DNA of 64,000 bases, taken from Chryseobacterium defluvii. Lineage in GTDB: Bacteria; Bacteroidota; Bacteroidia; Flavobacteriales; Weeksellaceae. A program made the position numbers and the translations under genes. This document shows, piece by piece, positions 8,713-18,424 of this stretch (position 1 is its first letter; every line of letters starts with the position of its first letter). The notes beneath the pieces are model-generated. The model was given only the letters and a program-made list of their open reading frames with translations, was not told the DNA's origin and did no database searches. Location of the stretch: contig NZ_RBXB01000001.1 of NCBI RefSeq assembly GCF_003634775.1, forward strand, positions 496,001 to 560,000. Direction: 5' to 3'.

Positions 8713-10323
8713 TTATTTTACAACTTTATAAACGTAGTGTATTTTTCTCTCCGAATAATTTTTTGAATGAGAGCCTTCTTCATTATCATCAAAGGTGCCT
8801 ATGTAGGTTACTTTTCCTAAACTTTCCAGGGTTTTTACAAATTCATTGCTGTTGGAGTTCATGGCTACATAAAATACCTTTTCTTTTGGAAAGGTTTTAG
8901 GATCTTCAAATTTGATTTCGGGAATAGCTTCCTGGTAGCGGAACCACACTTCAGGAGAATATTCAGCATAACTGTACATCCTGGTGTTCTCTTTCTGAAC
9001 CTGACTTCTAAAGGTTGACAGGCTTTTGAAATTTTTATTGCTGTTGAGCATAGTGTCCAAAACCGGAATCCCAAATATGCCGGTACTGACCATTAGAAAA
9101 ACCACGGAGTAAAATGCCTTTTCAAAGTGATTCTGCTTATAAATAAAATAGAGGAGTCCAATAGCAGCAATGAAAGCACAAACAGAGAAAAGAACAGTGT
9201 AAATATCAATTTGCAAGGGTAAAAAATATACTCCCACAGCAATTGCCAGCGCAACCACTCCTAAAATTGTGAAGATGGTTTTATTAAGAGTAAGCTCCCA
9301 TTTTTTCAAATTGAAGTTCAGAAACAGGTAATATAAATAATACCCGGTGGTTGCCGCTAAAGGAACCATCATCGGGAAAAGGTAACGTTCCTTTTTAGAA
9401 GGGATCAAAGACAGGAAAATCAAAGAAAATAAGGTCCAGTAAAAGAAAAGCATATAGATTTTCGGTTGTTCCGTTCTTTTTTTGATCATTGGAAAAATCA
9501 GTCCGATCACACTATATAGAATCCATACTCCTGTTTGTACCGGAAAGCTTAAATATCTGGTGAAAGGCTTGACATCCCTGTTTCCCCTTGCTGTCGCTTC
9601 TTTTTCCATAATAGCTAAGAAGGTTTCGGAGTCTGCAAGGTAAATATAGATATACCAGGAAAACCCGATAAGTAGAGTAACAATTGCACACAGGATGATC
9701 CCGCGGATTTCTTTCCACCTCGGCCATCCGAACAGGATAATATATCCGAGATAAAAAGGAACAAGCAGAACGTAAGGCCCTGTAGGTCCTTTGCTTAATA
9801 CGGAAAAACCAAACAGTACTCCTGCGACCAGGTAATTGGGAATGGTCTTGATATCTTTTAAGGCCAGGATGAAATAATACATTCCGATTACCATAAAACT
9901 ATAACTGTAAATATCCCAGTTGGCCCTTCTTCCTACATATACAACCAGGAAATTAGTAACCAGTACCATAGAAGAAATAAAAGCAAGACGTGAATTGTTG
10001 CTCAGAAAATGAACAATCTTATAAAAATAAATGACCAGTAAAAAGCAGGATAAGGCGGCAGGAAATCTCAATGCACCAATATCCCGGAAACTGAAAATTT
10101 CTCCCATCCATGCACTCAGCCATGTAGGTAAAGGGGGTTTTTCATATCGCGGAAGATTATTCATTGTTGTGAAAATCCAATGTCCGTCGTTGGCCATTTC
10201 TCTTGCCGAAACAAAGTTTCTGGCTTCCATAATATCCACATATAATTTTCCTAAATGAGCAAAAAGTAAGATAGCGCTTACAGCCAGGAGCAAGTAATAC
10301 AGAGACCGCTGCTGAATTTTCAT
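8713..10323 (-). CDS. ArnT-like glycosyltransferase, family 39 type
   Basis: 536 residues, about 12 membrane segments in the first two thirds and a soluble periplasmic tail. The N-terminal loop has EARNFVSAREM and RYEKPPLPTWL, as in ArnT/GT39-type enzymes that take a sugar from a polyprenyl-phosphate donor outside the inner membrane. The frame is open further upstream (to 10374), but a -7 box TATCTTTG at 10347-10340 lies inside it, so MKIQQRSLYYLL at 10323 is chosen. The divergent GT2 and UPF0104 genes suggest a shared role in envelope lipid or glycan decoration. Confidence 0.85.
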   Translation of the reverse strand: MKIQQRSLYYLLLAVSAILLFAHLGKLYVDIMEARNFVSAREMANDGHWIFTTMNNLPRYEKPPLPTWLSAWMGEIFSFRDIGALRFPAALSCFLLVIYFYKIVHFLSNNSRLAFISSMVLVTNFLVVYVGRRANWDIYSYSFMVIGMYYFILALKDIKTIPNYLVAGVLFGFSVLSKGPTGPYVLLVPFYLGYIILFGWPRWKEIRGIILCAIVTLLIGFSWYIYIYLADSETFLAIMEKEATARGNRDVKPFTRYLSFPVQTGVWILYSVIGLIFPMIKKRTEQPKIYMLFFYWTLFSLIFLSLIPSKKERYLFPMMVPLAATTGYYLYYLFLNFNLKKWELTLNKTIFTILGVVALAIAVGVYFLPLQIDIYTVLFSVCAFIAAIGLLYFIYKQNHFEKAFYSVVFLMVSTGIFGIPVLDTMLNSNKNFKSLSTFRSQVQKENTRMYSYAEYSPEVWFRYQEAIPEIKFEDPKTFPKEKVFYVAMNSNSNEFVKTLESLGKVTYIGTFDDNEEGSHSKNYSERKIHYVYKVVK

Positions 10324-10339
10324 AACTGGATAATTTCTG

Positions 10340-10347
10340 CAAAGATA
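10340..10347 (-). promoter_or_regulatory. -7 promoter element for the GT39 gene
   Basis: TATCTTTG on minus. A TTG at 10374-10372 lies about 24 bases upstream. The expected leader is about 12 bases, to the ATG at 10323. Confidence 0.65.
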
Positions 10348-10388
10348 TTTAAAAGCTTCAATATCTTTATGCAATCTGAAATTTCGAT

Positions 10389-10396
10389 TATCTTTG
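10389..10396 (+). promoter_or_regulatory. -7 promoter element for the GT2 gene
   Basis: TATCTTTG, 16 bases before the ATG at 10413. Confidence 0.65.
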
Positions 10397-10412
10397 CAAA
10401 TATTTTACATCT

Positions 10413-11351
10413 ATGAATGCAGACAAGTTTTATTCGGTTGTAGTACCGCTTTATAATGAAGAAGAAAATGCGCCTTTGCTTATTTCAGCCATTGAAAGTG
10501 TACTGAAAAACTATCGTTATGAACTGATCCTGGTTGATGATTTTTCAACGGATAAAACAGTAAAAGTGATTAAAGATATAGCTGCTCCGAATGTGGTTCT
10601 GATAGAGCTGAAGAAAAACTACGGACAAAGTTCTGCATTAATGGCCGGAATTGATTATGCAACCGGAGATTATATCATTACCATGGATGGAGATATGCAG
10701 AATGATCCTACCGATATTCCGATGATGGTGGCAAAAATGGATGAAGACGGTGCCGATCTTGTCATTGGAAAACGCCAGAAAAGACAGGATAACCTTCTAA
10801 GGACTTTCCCTTCCAAAGTAGCGAATTTCATTATCAGAAGAACGACCAAGTTAAATGTAAAAGATCATGGTTGCGCTTTGAAAGTTTTTACAAACGAGAC
10901 CGCTAAAAATCTTGATCTATATGGTGAATCCCACAGATTTATCACCCTTCATGCTCATATCAACGGAGCAAGAATTTCAGAAGTTCCGGTAAAACATCAT
11001 GCAAGACAGTTCGGAGTGTCTAAATATGGAATCGGAAGAACTACAAAAGTGATCAATGATCTGATTCTTTTACTTTTTAATCAGAAATATCTTCAAAAAC
11101 CGATTTATCTGTTCGGAAATATAGGAATTGTCGCCTTTGCTTTAGGAATGTTGATCAATACATATTTGCTTATCGTTAAAATTTTAGGACATTCCATTGG
11201 TGGAAGACCTTTGCTTATTTTAGGTATTTTGCTTGTTTTTGTGGGTATTCAGCTTTTTACTACAGGCATTATCATAGACCTGTTAATGAAAACCTATTAT
11301 GAATCTCAGAAGAAACGTCCGTTCAATATCCGAAAAATTTCCACTTTTTGA
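10413..11351 (+). CDS. Family 2 glycosyltransferase (DPM1/GtrB-like) with C-terminal membrane segments
   Basis: 312 residues. It has an N-terminal GT-A fold: VVVPLYNEEENA, LILVDDFSTDKT and the DxD region ITMDGDMQNDP. Two hydrophobic segments near residues 230-290 anchor it. This layout is typical of enzymes loading a sugar onto undecaprenyl phosphate, which would supply donors to the divergent GT39 protein. The stop overlaps the start of the next gene by four bases (TTGA), so the pair is translationally coupled. Confidence 0.9.
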   Translation: MNADKFYSVVVPLYNEEENAPLLISAIESVLKNYRYELILVDDFSTDKTVKVIKDIAAPNVVLIELKKNYGQSSALMAGIDYATGDYIITMDGDMQNDPTDIPMMVAKMDEDGADLVIGKRQKRQDNLLRTFPSKVANFIIRRTTKLNVKDHGCALKVFTNETAKNLDLYGESHRFITLHAHINGARISEVPVKHHARQFGVSKYGIGRTTKVINDLILLLFNQKYLQKPIYLFGNIGIVAFALGMLINTYLLIVKILGHSIGGRPLLILGILLVFVGIQLFTTGIIIDLLMKTYYESQKKRPFNIRKISTF

Positions 11352-12199
11352 AAAAATTCAAGAAAATAGCGGTTACATCCTTGAAAATTGGCATTAGCCT
11401 GCTGTTGCTGTATTTCGTTTTCAGAAAAGTACCTTTTTCAGATGTCTGGGAGCTTGTTAAAACAAGTAAACTTTATTTTTTAATTATAGCTTTAATTGCA
11501 TTTGTTGTTTCCCAGGTTATTTCTTCACAAAGACTACTTTCTTATTTCCATGCGAACCAGTTTCTTATTCATAAGATCGATAACCTGAAGCTTTATCTGA
11601 TAGGCATGTTTTATAATTTCTTTATTCCCGGTGGAATAGGAGGTGATGCCTATAAGGTATATATTCTGAATAAACAATTCGGCTGGAGTGCGAAAAAATT
11701 AACGAAATCCGTCTTCTCTGACAGGCTTTCCGGTTTACTCGCTATCATGATTTTGATAGAAGCCTTAGCATTCCCTTTGCTTCCGGGATACTATAAACTT
11801 TTAATTATTCCTGCCGTAGCAGTTACAATAGCAATAGCAAGAATATTTTTCATGAGATTTTTCCCGGAATTTAAAAGGATTTTTTATAAAACATTGCTTT
11901 ATTCTTTGGGCGTTCAGCTATGTCAGATGCTTTCCATTTATTTTATTCTCCAATCTTTTACCCAGGTTGAGGATATCTGGATTTATTTTATTGTTTTCCT
12001 GGTCAGTGCTGTTTTAAGTGTGATTTCCTTTTCAGGAATCGGAGTCAGGGAATGGCTGTTCATGAAAGCGGCTCAGTATTTTACCTTTAATGCGGATGTA
12101 TCTGTTTCCACGGCAATGCTGTTTTCATTTATCACGGCAATTGTAGCATTGGTCGGGATCAGCTTTCAGTTTAAAAAAATGACCATTCGCCTTCAGTAA
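11348..12199 (+). CDS. UPF0104/lysylphosphatidylglycerol synthase-type membrane protein
   Basis: 283 residues, about eight membrane segments. It contains the family segments FFIPGGIGGDAYK, SVFSDRLSGL and SFSGIGVREW. The start is TTG at 11348, overlapping the GT2 stop. Only the membrane (flippase-like) domain is present; the soluble aminoacyl transferase part of MprF is absent, so lysine transfer is not implied. It may move a lipid-linked sugar or lipid made by its neighbours; that is inference. Confidence 0.8.
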   Translation: MKKFKKIAVTSLKIGISLLLLYFVFRKVPFSDVWELVKTSKLYFLIIALIAFVVSQVISSQRLLSYFHANQFLIHKIDNLKLYLIGMFYNFFIPGGIGGDAYKVYILNKQFGWSAKKLTKSVFSDRLSGLLAIMILIEALAFPLLPGYYKLLIIPAVAVTIAIARIFFMRFFPEFKRIFYKTLLYSLGVQLCQMLSIYFILQSFTQVEDIWIYFIVFLVSAVLSVISFSGIGVREWLFMKAAQYFTFNADVSVSTAMLFSFITAIVALVGISFQFKKMTIRLQ

Positions 12200-12359
12200 T
12201 ATCTCCTTTGTTTAAAACCTGTTTAATTTTAAAATTTGGTATGTGTATTGTTATATATGCCTAGGATAATAAAAGTTTTTGTTTGTTTGAAATTAATTTA
12301 TACTTTTAGCAATAGATAGACAACAAAAATATTTTATTGAAATTAAATAGATAAGAAAT

Positions 12360-12779
12360 ATGAAAAAATTATTATTAACATTCGTGCTTTCATTATTTGG
12401 AGTAATGTCTTTTGCTCAGATTGAAGGAAAATGGAAAACAGTAGATGATGAAACAAAACAGGCCAAATCTATTGTGGAGATTTATAAAAAGTCTGACGGG
12501 AAATACTATGGGAAAGTGTCCCAGCTTCTAATAAAGCCGGCTAATCCTAATTGTGTGGATTGTAAAGATGACAGAAAAAACAAGCCTATTTTAGGAATGG
12601 AGATCATCAGAGGATTGAAAAAAGACGGGGATGAGTTTACAGGGGGTACTATTACAGATCCTAAAACTGGAAAGACTTATAAATGTACCATTAAAAGAAG
12701 TGGAGATCAGTTAAATGTAAGAGGCTATATCGGGCTATCTTTAATCGGTAGAACACAAACCTGGACTAAAGTAAATTAA
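12360..12779 (+). CDS. DUF2147 domain secreted protein
   Basis: 139 residues with a signal peptide (about residues 1-19, ending SFA). The mature part starts IEGKWKTVDDETKQ and has CVDCKDDRKNKPILGMEI, then TYKCTIKR and RGYIG, the hallmarks of DUF2147. The family is periplasmic and beta-rich with unknown function. The upstream region holds an imperfect -7 word (TACTTTTA). Confidence 0.88.
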   Translation: MKKLLLTFVLSLFGVMSFAQIEGKWKTVDDETKQAKSIVEIYKKSDGKYYGKVSQLLIKPANPNCVDCKDDRKNKPILGMEIIRGLKKDGDEFTGGTITDPKTGKTYKCTIKRSGDQLNVRGYIGLSLIGRTQTWTKVN

Positions 12780-12800
12780 TTACGGTTAAATAAAATTAAT

Positions 12801-12836
12801 AAAACGGCATTTCATACAAATGAGATGTCGTTTTTG
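12801..12836 (+). terminator. Terminator after the DUF2147 gene
   Basis: A 15-bp stem AAAACGGCATTTCAT/ATGAGATGTCGTTTT with two G-U pairs and a T-run. The T-run also supplies the TTG (12834-12836) that can act as -33 element for the next gene. Confidence 0.8.
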
Positions 12837-12859
12837 CTATGTGAATAATAAAAAAATAC

Positions 12860-12867
12860 TATTTTTG
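12860..12867 (+). promoter_or_regulatory. -7 promoter element for pdhB
   Basis: TATTTTTG, with TTG at 12834-12836 spaced 23 bases upstream. The leader is about 18 bases. Confidence 0.7.
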
Positions 12868-12889
12868 TACTCTAATTTTTCAAAAAAAT

Positions 12890-13870
12890 ATGGCAGAATA
12901 TACTTTTCGTGAAGTAATTGCACAGGCAATGAGCGAGGAAATGCGTAAAGACGAATCCATCTATCTGATGGGGGAAGAAGTTGCAGAATACAATGGTGCA
13001 TACAAGGCTTCAAAAGGAATGCTGGATGAATTTGGTCCTAAAAGAGTAATCGATACACCAATAGCTGAGCTCGGTTTTGCGGGGATTTCCGTAGGAGCTG
13101 CAATGAATGGTAACAGGCCAATCGTTGAATTTATGACCTTCAATTTTTCTTTGGTAGGGATTGATCAGATTATCAATAACGCGGCAAAGATCCGTCAGAT
13201 GAGTGGCGGACAATGGAACTGCCCGATTGTATTCCGTGGTCCTACTGCTTCTGCAGGACAATTGGGAGCTACCCACTCCCAGGCTTTTGAAAGCTGGTAT
13301 GCGAACTGTCCGGGATTAAAAGTAGTGGTTCCTTCCAACCCTTATGATGCAAAAGGATTATTAAAAACTGCTATTCAGGATAACGATCCGGTAATCTTCA
13401 TGGAATCTGAACAGATGTATGGCGACAAAATGGAAATCCCTGAAGAAGAATACTATTTGCCAATCGGTAAAGCAGATATCAAGAAAGAAGGAAAAGATGT
13501 AACATTGGTTTCTTTCGGGAAAATCATGAAATTGGCGATCCAGGCTGCTGAAGACCTGGCAAAAGAAGGAATTTCAGTGGAAGTTATCGATTTAAGAACG
13601 GTTCGTCCATTAGATTTTGATACAATCCTTACTTCTGTTAAGAAAACAAACAGATTGGTAATTTTAGAAGAAGCATGGCCATTTGCTTCCATCTCTTCTG
13701 AAATTACGTATATGGTTCAGCAAAAAGCATTTGATTATTTAGATGCTCCTATCAAGAGAATTACAACTCCGGATGCACCTGCACCTTATTCTGCGGCATT
13801 ATTTGCAGAATGGTTCCCTAAACTTGAAAAAGTAAAAGAGGAAATCAAAAAAGCAATGTACGTTAAATAA
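12890..13870 (+). CDS. pdhB: Pyruvate dehydrogenase E1 component, beta subunit
   Basis: 326 residues, full length for E1 beta. It opens with YTFREVIAQAMSEEMRKD and has GEEVAEYNGAYK, IAELGFAGISVGAAM, IVFRGPTASAGQLGATHSQ and VIDLRTVRPLD, all diagnostic. It forms the alpha2-beta2 thiamine-diphosphate enzyme that decarboxylates pyruvate and reductively acetylates the E2 lipoyl domain. The alpha and E2 genes are not adjacent, as often in Flavobacteriia. A branched-chain E1 beta is possible, but these motifs fit pyruvate better. Confidence 0.9.
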   Translation: MAEYTFREVIAQAMSEEMRKDESIYLMGEEVAEYNGAYKASKGMLDEFGPKRVIDTPIAELGFAGISVGAAMNGNRPIVEFMTFNFSLVGIDQIINNAAKIRQMSGGQWNCPIVFRGPTASAGQLGATHSQAFESWYANCPGLKVVVPSNPYDAKGLLKTAIQDNDPVIFMESEQMYGDKMEIPEEEYYLPIGKADIKKEGKDVTLVSFGKIMKLAIQAAEDLAKEGISVEVIDLRTVRPLDFDTILTSVKKTNRLVILEEAWPFASISSEITYMVQQKAFDYLDAPIKRITTPDAPAPYSAALFAEWFPKLEKVKEEIKKAMYVK

Positions 13871-13884
13871 TTATAGATTATAGA

Positions 13885-13910
13885 GAAAAACTTCCGAAAG
13901 GAAGTTTTTC
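13885..13910 (+). terminator. Terminator after pdhB
   Basis: Stem GAAAAACTTCC/GGAAGTTTTTC closed by a GAAA tetraloop. Confidence 0.85.
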
Positions 13911-13958
13911 CATTTATTATATTCATGAAGAAAAATGCTGAGGGATGTAAATTTAATT

Positions 13959-13966
13959 TAAATTTG
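13959..13966 (+). promoter_or_regulatory. -7 promoter element for kup
   Basis: TAAATTTG, 26 bases before the ATG at 13993. Confidence 0.65.
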
Positions 13967-13992
13967 CGCTTTTAAAAATTAAAATTGCTGAT

Positions 13993-15984
13993 ATGGCAGA
14001 AGTTACAGAAGGTGGTCACCACTTTGATCTTAAGAAACTTTCATTTGTAGGAGTTATCGTATCATTAGGAATTGTATTCGGTGATATCGGTACCTCACCG
14101 CTTTATGTAATGAAGGCGATTGTTAATGCTCGAAAAGATGGTGCTACTATGCCGTTCGATGAATACATTGAAGGTGCTCTTTCTTGTATTATCTGGACAC
14201 TTACACTACAAACCACCATTAAATATGTTATTATTGCCCTAAGAGCAGATAACAAAGGAGAAGGTGGAATTTTAGCCCTTTATTCCTTAGTGAAAAAGCT
14301 CAAGAAAAAATGGCTGTACGTAGTCGCCATTATAGGGGCGTCAACATTGGTGGCGGATAGTGTTATTACGCCTTCTCTAACCGTAATGTCGGCTATTGAA
14401 GGGCTTAAGATCTACAATCCCGAGACACCAGTAGTAGCAATTACTCTTGTTATCTTATTTGTAATCTTTGTAGTTCAGCAATTCGGTACGGCATCCATTG
14501 GTAAATTCTTTGGACCTATTATGGTAACCTGGTTCCTTGTTTTGGGGGTTTTCGGTTCCATCCATATTGTTGATCATATCGAAATCTTAAAAGCATTCAA
14601 CCCTATTTATGCCTATAACCTTATCACCCATTCATCCAGTGCGATTGTTATAATGGGAGCCGTTTTCTTATGTACGACGGGAGCTGAAGCGTTATATTCC
14701 GACTTAGGGCACTGTGGTGCAAAAAATATCAGAATAAGCTGGGTTTTTGTTAAGGTAATGCTTATTCTCAATTATCTTGGGCAAGGTGCCTGGTTATTGG
14801 ATAATTATCAGCAGGTTTTCAACGGGGTAAACCCGTTCTTTGGAATCATGCCTCAATGGGCAGTTTTACCCGGAGTAATTCTGGCTACGGCCGCTGCTAT
14901 TATTGCGAGTCAGGCGGTGATTACAGGATCATTCACCATGTTCTCGGAAGCAATGTCCATTTCATTCTGGCCCAATCAGCATATTGAGTACCCTTCAGGG
15001 ATCAAGGGACAGATGTATATTCCTAGAATCAACTGGGGATTGATGGCATTCTGTTTTGTAGTTGTAATTTTCTTCCAGAAATCAGAAAAAATGGAAGCGG
15101 CCTATGGTCTTACAATTACCATAACCATGTTGATGACCACCATTTTATTACTATTCTGGTTAAGCAGAACAAGGGTGAGCAAATTCTTTATAATAGGCTT
15201 TGGATTAGTATACCTTTTCTTGGAATCAGGATTCTTTTATGCTAACGTCATCAAATTTATTGATGGAGGTTGGCTGACCATGGTTCTTGGAGGATTTATT
15301 GCAATTTGTATGTATGCGTGGTATAACGGAAGATTAATTAAAGCCCACTTTATACAGTTTGTTAAAATAGAAAAATATGTTTCTATTATTAAAGACATGA
15401 AATTGGATGAAACCATACCTAAGTATGCTACCAACCTTGCATATTTGAGCAGGGCCAAAAGAAATGATGAGGTGGAATCTAAAATTATTTATTCCATCAT
15501 CAAAAAACAGCCTAAAAGAGCAGACCATTATTTTATTTTGAGTATTGTCAACCAGGAAGATCCATATACATTCAAATATACCGTGGACGAAATATTACCC
15601 GGAACAATCTATAAAATCAATTTCTTATTAGGATTTAAGGTAGACCGCAGGATTAATGACTATTTCAACATGGTTCTAAAAGACCTTATGGCAGATGAAA
15701 CGATTCCTTCAAGAAGCAGTCATCCATCGCTAAGAGCTCATAATATTCCGCCGGATCTTAAATATGTGATTATTGATAATACCTATATCAATGATATCTT
15801 ATTGACTGTTAAAGAGAAAATTACTCTTAATATTTACAACTTTGTGAAGTATATCGGAAGTGACGATTTCAAGGCTTGGGGAGTGAGTTCACATAATGTA
15901 GAAGTGGAATCAGCACCGATTACAGAGTTAACGGTTTACGACAACAGTATACAGCAGGTTGGATTTATACGCCATAATTCTTAA
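13993..15984 (+). CDS. kup: Kup-type potassium uptake transporter
   Basis: 663 residues. It has the KUP/HAK signature VFGDIGTSPLYVMKAI near the N-terminus, about 12 membrane segments to residue 460, then a soluble C-terminal domain of about 190 residues, as in KUP proteins. It imports K+ with H+ across the inner membrane. DNKGEGGILALYSLV is another family landmark. It has its own promoter, and no riboswitch-like structure is visible in the 120-base upstream gap. Confidence 0.95.
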   Translation: MAEVTEGGHHFDLKKLSFVGVIVSLGIVFGDIGTSPLYVMKAIVNARKDGATMPFDEYIEGALSCIIWTLTLQTTIKYVIIALRADNKGEGGILALYSLVKKLKKKWLYVVAIIGASTLVADSVITPSLTVMSAIEGLKIYNPETPVVAITLVILFVIFVVQQFGTASIGKFFGPIMVTWFLVLGVFGSIHIVDHIEILKAFNPIYAYNLITHSSSAIVIMGAVFLCTTGAEALYSDLGHCGAKNIRISWVFVKVMLILNYLGQGAWLLDNYQQVFNGVNPFFGIMPQWAVLPGVILATAAAIIASQAVITGSFTMFSEAMSISFWPNQHIEYPSGIKGQMYIPRINWGLMAFCFVVVIFFQKSEKMEAAYGLTITITMLMTTILLLFWLSRTRVSKFFIIGFGLVYLFLESGFFYANVIKFIDGGWLTMVLGGFIAICMYAWYNGRLIKAHFIQFVKIEKYVSIIKDMKLDETIPKYATNLAYLSRAKRNDEVESKIIYSIIKKQPKRADHYFILSIVNQEDPYTFKYTVDEILPGTIYKINFLLGFKVDRRINDYFNMVLKDLMADETIPSRSSHPSLRAHNIPPDLKYVIIDNTYINDILLTVKEKITLNIYNFVKYIGSDDFKAWGVSSHNVEVESAPITELTVYDNSIQQVGFIRHNS

Positions 15985-16028
15985 AATCCATTGGCATAAA
16001 GCATAGCATCTATTTAAATAAAAATCGA

Positions 16029-16036
16029 TAAATTTG
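16029..16036 (+). promoter_or_regulatory. -7 promoter element for the Fur-family gene at 16052
   Basis: TAAATTTG, 15 bases before the ATG at 16052. Confidence 0.65.
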
Positions 16037-16051
16037 TAGATAATTTTTTTG

Positions 16052-16525
16052 ATGGATACTGTACAAAAAGAAAAAAATATTGCTTTAATCAAGGATGTTT
16101 TACGAAACTACCTTCTGGAAAAGGGTTTCAGAAACACGCCTGAACGATATACCATATTAGAGGAGATTTACAATATGGATCACCACTTCAATGTGGATGA
16201 TCTTTATCTTCTAATGATGCAGAAAAAATATCATGTCTCTAAAGCAACCATTTATAACACGATTGAAATTTTCCTTGATGCCGGTCTTATCCGTAAGCAT
16301 CAGTTTGGCGAAAAAACACTTACTTCTTCATCCTATGAAAAGTCTTATTTCGATAAGCAACATGACCATCTGGTGATTTACAAAAAAGATTCCGATAAAG
16401 AAATTGAAGAAATTATCGAGTTTTGTGATCCAAGAATTCAAGGAATTAAAGAAGCAATTGAAGAAGCATTTGGCGTAAAAATTGATTCTCATTCGCTATA
16501 TTTTTATGGCACTAAGAATGATTAA
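16052..16525 (+). CDS. Fur-family transcriptional regulator
   Basis: 157 residues from the ATG (MDTVQKEKN); a TTG codon three bases earlier is not needed. The winged helix is visible: RNTPERYTILEEIYNMDHHFNVDDLY, then SKATIYNTIEIFLDAGLI. The dimerisation part keeps QHDHLVIYKK and an acidic stretch, but the usual CxxC structural-zinc cysteines are absent. It may therefore be an iron-sensing Fur or another member. It lies three bases upstream of the OstA-like gene, so the two form an operon. Confidence 0.88.
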   Translation: MDTVQKEKNIALIKDVLRNYLLEKGFRNTPERYTILEEIYNMDHHFNVDDLYLLMMQKKYHVSKATIYNTIEIFLDAGLIRKHQFGEKTLTSSSYEKSYFDKQHDHLVIYKKDSDKEIEEIIEFCDPRIQGIKEAIEEAFGVKIDSHSLYFYGTKND

Positions 16526-16528
16526 TCA

Positions 16529-18271
16529 ATGAGGCTAATTTTTTTTCTGTTAATTTTTATTTCCACAATAGCATTTGCACAGGATAAACCCAAGCCGGTG
16601 CAAAGAGACCCGTATTTACAAAATCCTGTAAAAAATCAGCCACAGCAGCTAAGTCCTGGAAACATGGTGAAAATAATTCATGCGGATGAAATTAAGAAAG
16701 ATCCCCTGAAATATGACGGCAACCAATTTCTTACGGGAAATGTTCAGGTAGAACACCAGGGTTCTATTCTTACCGCCGATGAAGTGATTATTTACAAAGA
16801 AGAAAACTTTGTAAAAGCTATAGGAAATACCAGGCTTCAAAATACAGACGGTTCGGTAATTACGGCAGGGGAAATGGAGTATGACGGAAATACCCAGAAA
16901 GGGGTTGCCAGGAAAAATGTTATCCTTACCGATCCAAAACAGACGATCAAAACCGATATTATGTATTACGACAGGGTTTCTAACCAGGCCTATTTTAATA
17001 CAGGGGGCACCATTTCAGACGGCCAGAATGTAATGTACACCAAGACTGCTACCTATTTCCTGGATACAAAAATGATTGATTTCGTTGGGAATGTGAAAAT
17101 AGACAGCCCTGATTATATCGTTGAAGGAGTCAATATCAAGCAGAATCAAAATACAAAAGTTGCTGAGTTCTTTGGCCCGACCACCATTACCAATCGTGCC
17201 AATCCTAAAAACAGGGTGTATACGGAAAGAGGCACTTATAAAATGAATACTAAGGAGGCTTATCTTAACAAGAATTCCAAGATTTTTTACAATGATAAGA
17301 TTCTTACGGGCGATGATATGTATTATAACCAGCTCAGCGGTTTTGGGAAAGCAACAGGAAACGTGACACTTGATGATCCGCTGGAAAGGCGATACATAAA
17401 AGGGGGATATGGAGAGATCTATGAAAAGAAAGATTCTGCCATGATGACTAAAAGCCCTTATGCCGTTAAAATTCTGGAGAAGGACTCTATCTATTTTGCT
17501 TCGGAAAAGATCATTTCTTATCAAAAACCGGATTCCTTAGATGCTACTAAAAAGAAGAGCTTCCTCAGGGCATTCAGAAAAGGAAGGTTTTATAAATCCA
17601 ATGCTCAGGGAAGGGCAGATTCAATTGCTTTCAATGAAACAGACGGTATTTTACACATGTATACAGAACCCATTCTGTGGAGTGGAGAAAAACAAGTGAC
17701 CGGAGACAAAATTGAAGCTTATTTCAATACGGAAACAGAAAATATAGATTCTTTAAAAGTACTCGGAAATGCTTTCGCCATAAGCAAAGTGGATTCCCTA
17801 ACCCGTAAAGATGAATTCAATCAGGTGAAAGGGAAATTAATGACGGTTTACTATCAGGATAATAACATAAAAGAAGCGAAAGTAATTGGAAATGCCCAGT
17901 CGATCGTTTATGTGGATGATGAAAACCAGCAGACAAAGCAAAAAGAAAGAATAGGGATCACCTTATCTTCCTGCGGTATTATCGGTGCATTATTTGAAGA
18001 AAAAGCGTTACAAATTGTATCGTGCAGTATCGGTGCTACTTCAGACACTTATCCGATGAGTATGTTAGAGCCTTCAAAAAGGAAATTTCCTGACTTCAAC
18101 TGGAATACCAAAGACAGAATAAGAAAATGGCAGGATATTCTTGTAGATACGCCGAATTACCCTGAAGTACAGTATGAAGCTGATAATTCACTGTATGATA
18201 AAGCTCAGGAAGCCGTAGAAAAAGAAAAAGCTAAAGAAGAAGCAAAAAAGCCTAAAAGAATAAGGAAATAA
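16529..18271 (+). CDS. OstA-like (LptA/LptD N-terminal type) LPS-export protein
   Basis: 580 residues with a signal peptide ending AFAQ (about 18). Two long OstA-type beta-jellyroll regions are evident from repeated strands such as LTGNVQVEHQGSILTADE and GFGKATGNVTLDDP. The C-terminus is lysine/glutamate-rich. OstA-domain proteins bridge the periplasm or line the path of lipopolysaccharide to the outer membrane. It is longer than LptA (about 185) and lacks the large LptD barrel, a form common in Bacteroidetes. It is coupled to the upstream regulator gene. Confidence 0.85.
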   Translation: MRLIFFLLIFISTIAFAQDKPKPVQRDPYLQNPVKNQPQQLSPGNMVKIIHADEIKKDPLKYDGNQFLTGNVQVEHQGSILTADEVIIYKEENFVKAIGNTRLQNTDGSVITAGEMEYDGNTQKGVARKNVILTDPKQTIKTDIMYYDRVSNQAYFNTGGTISDGQNVMYTKTATYFLDTKMIDFVGNVKIDSPDYIVEGVNIKQNQNTKVAEFFGPTTITNRANPKNRVYTERGTYKMNTKEAYLNKNSKIFYNDKILTGDDMYYNQLSGFGKATGNVTLDDPLERRYIKGGYGEIYEKKDSAMMTKSPYAVKILEKDSIYFASEKIISYQKPDSLDATKKKSFLRAFRKGRFYKSNAQGRADSIAFNETDGILHMYTEPILWSGEKQVTGDKIEAYFNTETENIDSLKVLGNAFAISKVDSLTRKDEFNQVKGKLMTVYYQDNNIKEAKVIGNAQSIVYVDDENQQTKQKERIGITLSSCGIIGALFEEKALQIVSCSIGATSDTYPMSMLEPSKRKFPDFNWNTKDRIRKWQDILVDTPNYPEVQYEADNSLYDKAQEAVEKEKAKEEAKKPKRIRK

Positions 18272-18399
18272 TAAAACAGTAATGAGTAAGCTGAATAATT
18301 CACCTGTTTTTATTAATTACAGGCTTATTCTAAGTTTGAACTTTTCAAAGGCGGTTTTATAATCTATCGTGATAATTTCGGGATTTGATGAATGTTTTT

Positions 18400-18407
18400 T
18401 AGCTTTG
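18400..18407 (+). promoter_or_regulatory. -7 promoter element for the aminotransferase at 18425
   Basis: TAGCTTTG, 17 bases before the ATG at 18425. It lies downstream of the alternative ATG at 18392, which excludes that start. Confidence 0.65.
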
Positions 18408-18424
18408 CTGAAATTTTTTACTCC

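Noticed and set aside
13911..13992. Possible riboswitch in front of kup
   Set aside because: The gap is short and AT-rich, with only a promoter box and no structured conserved element.
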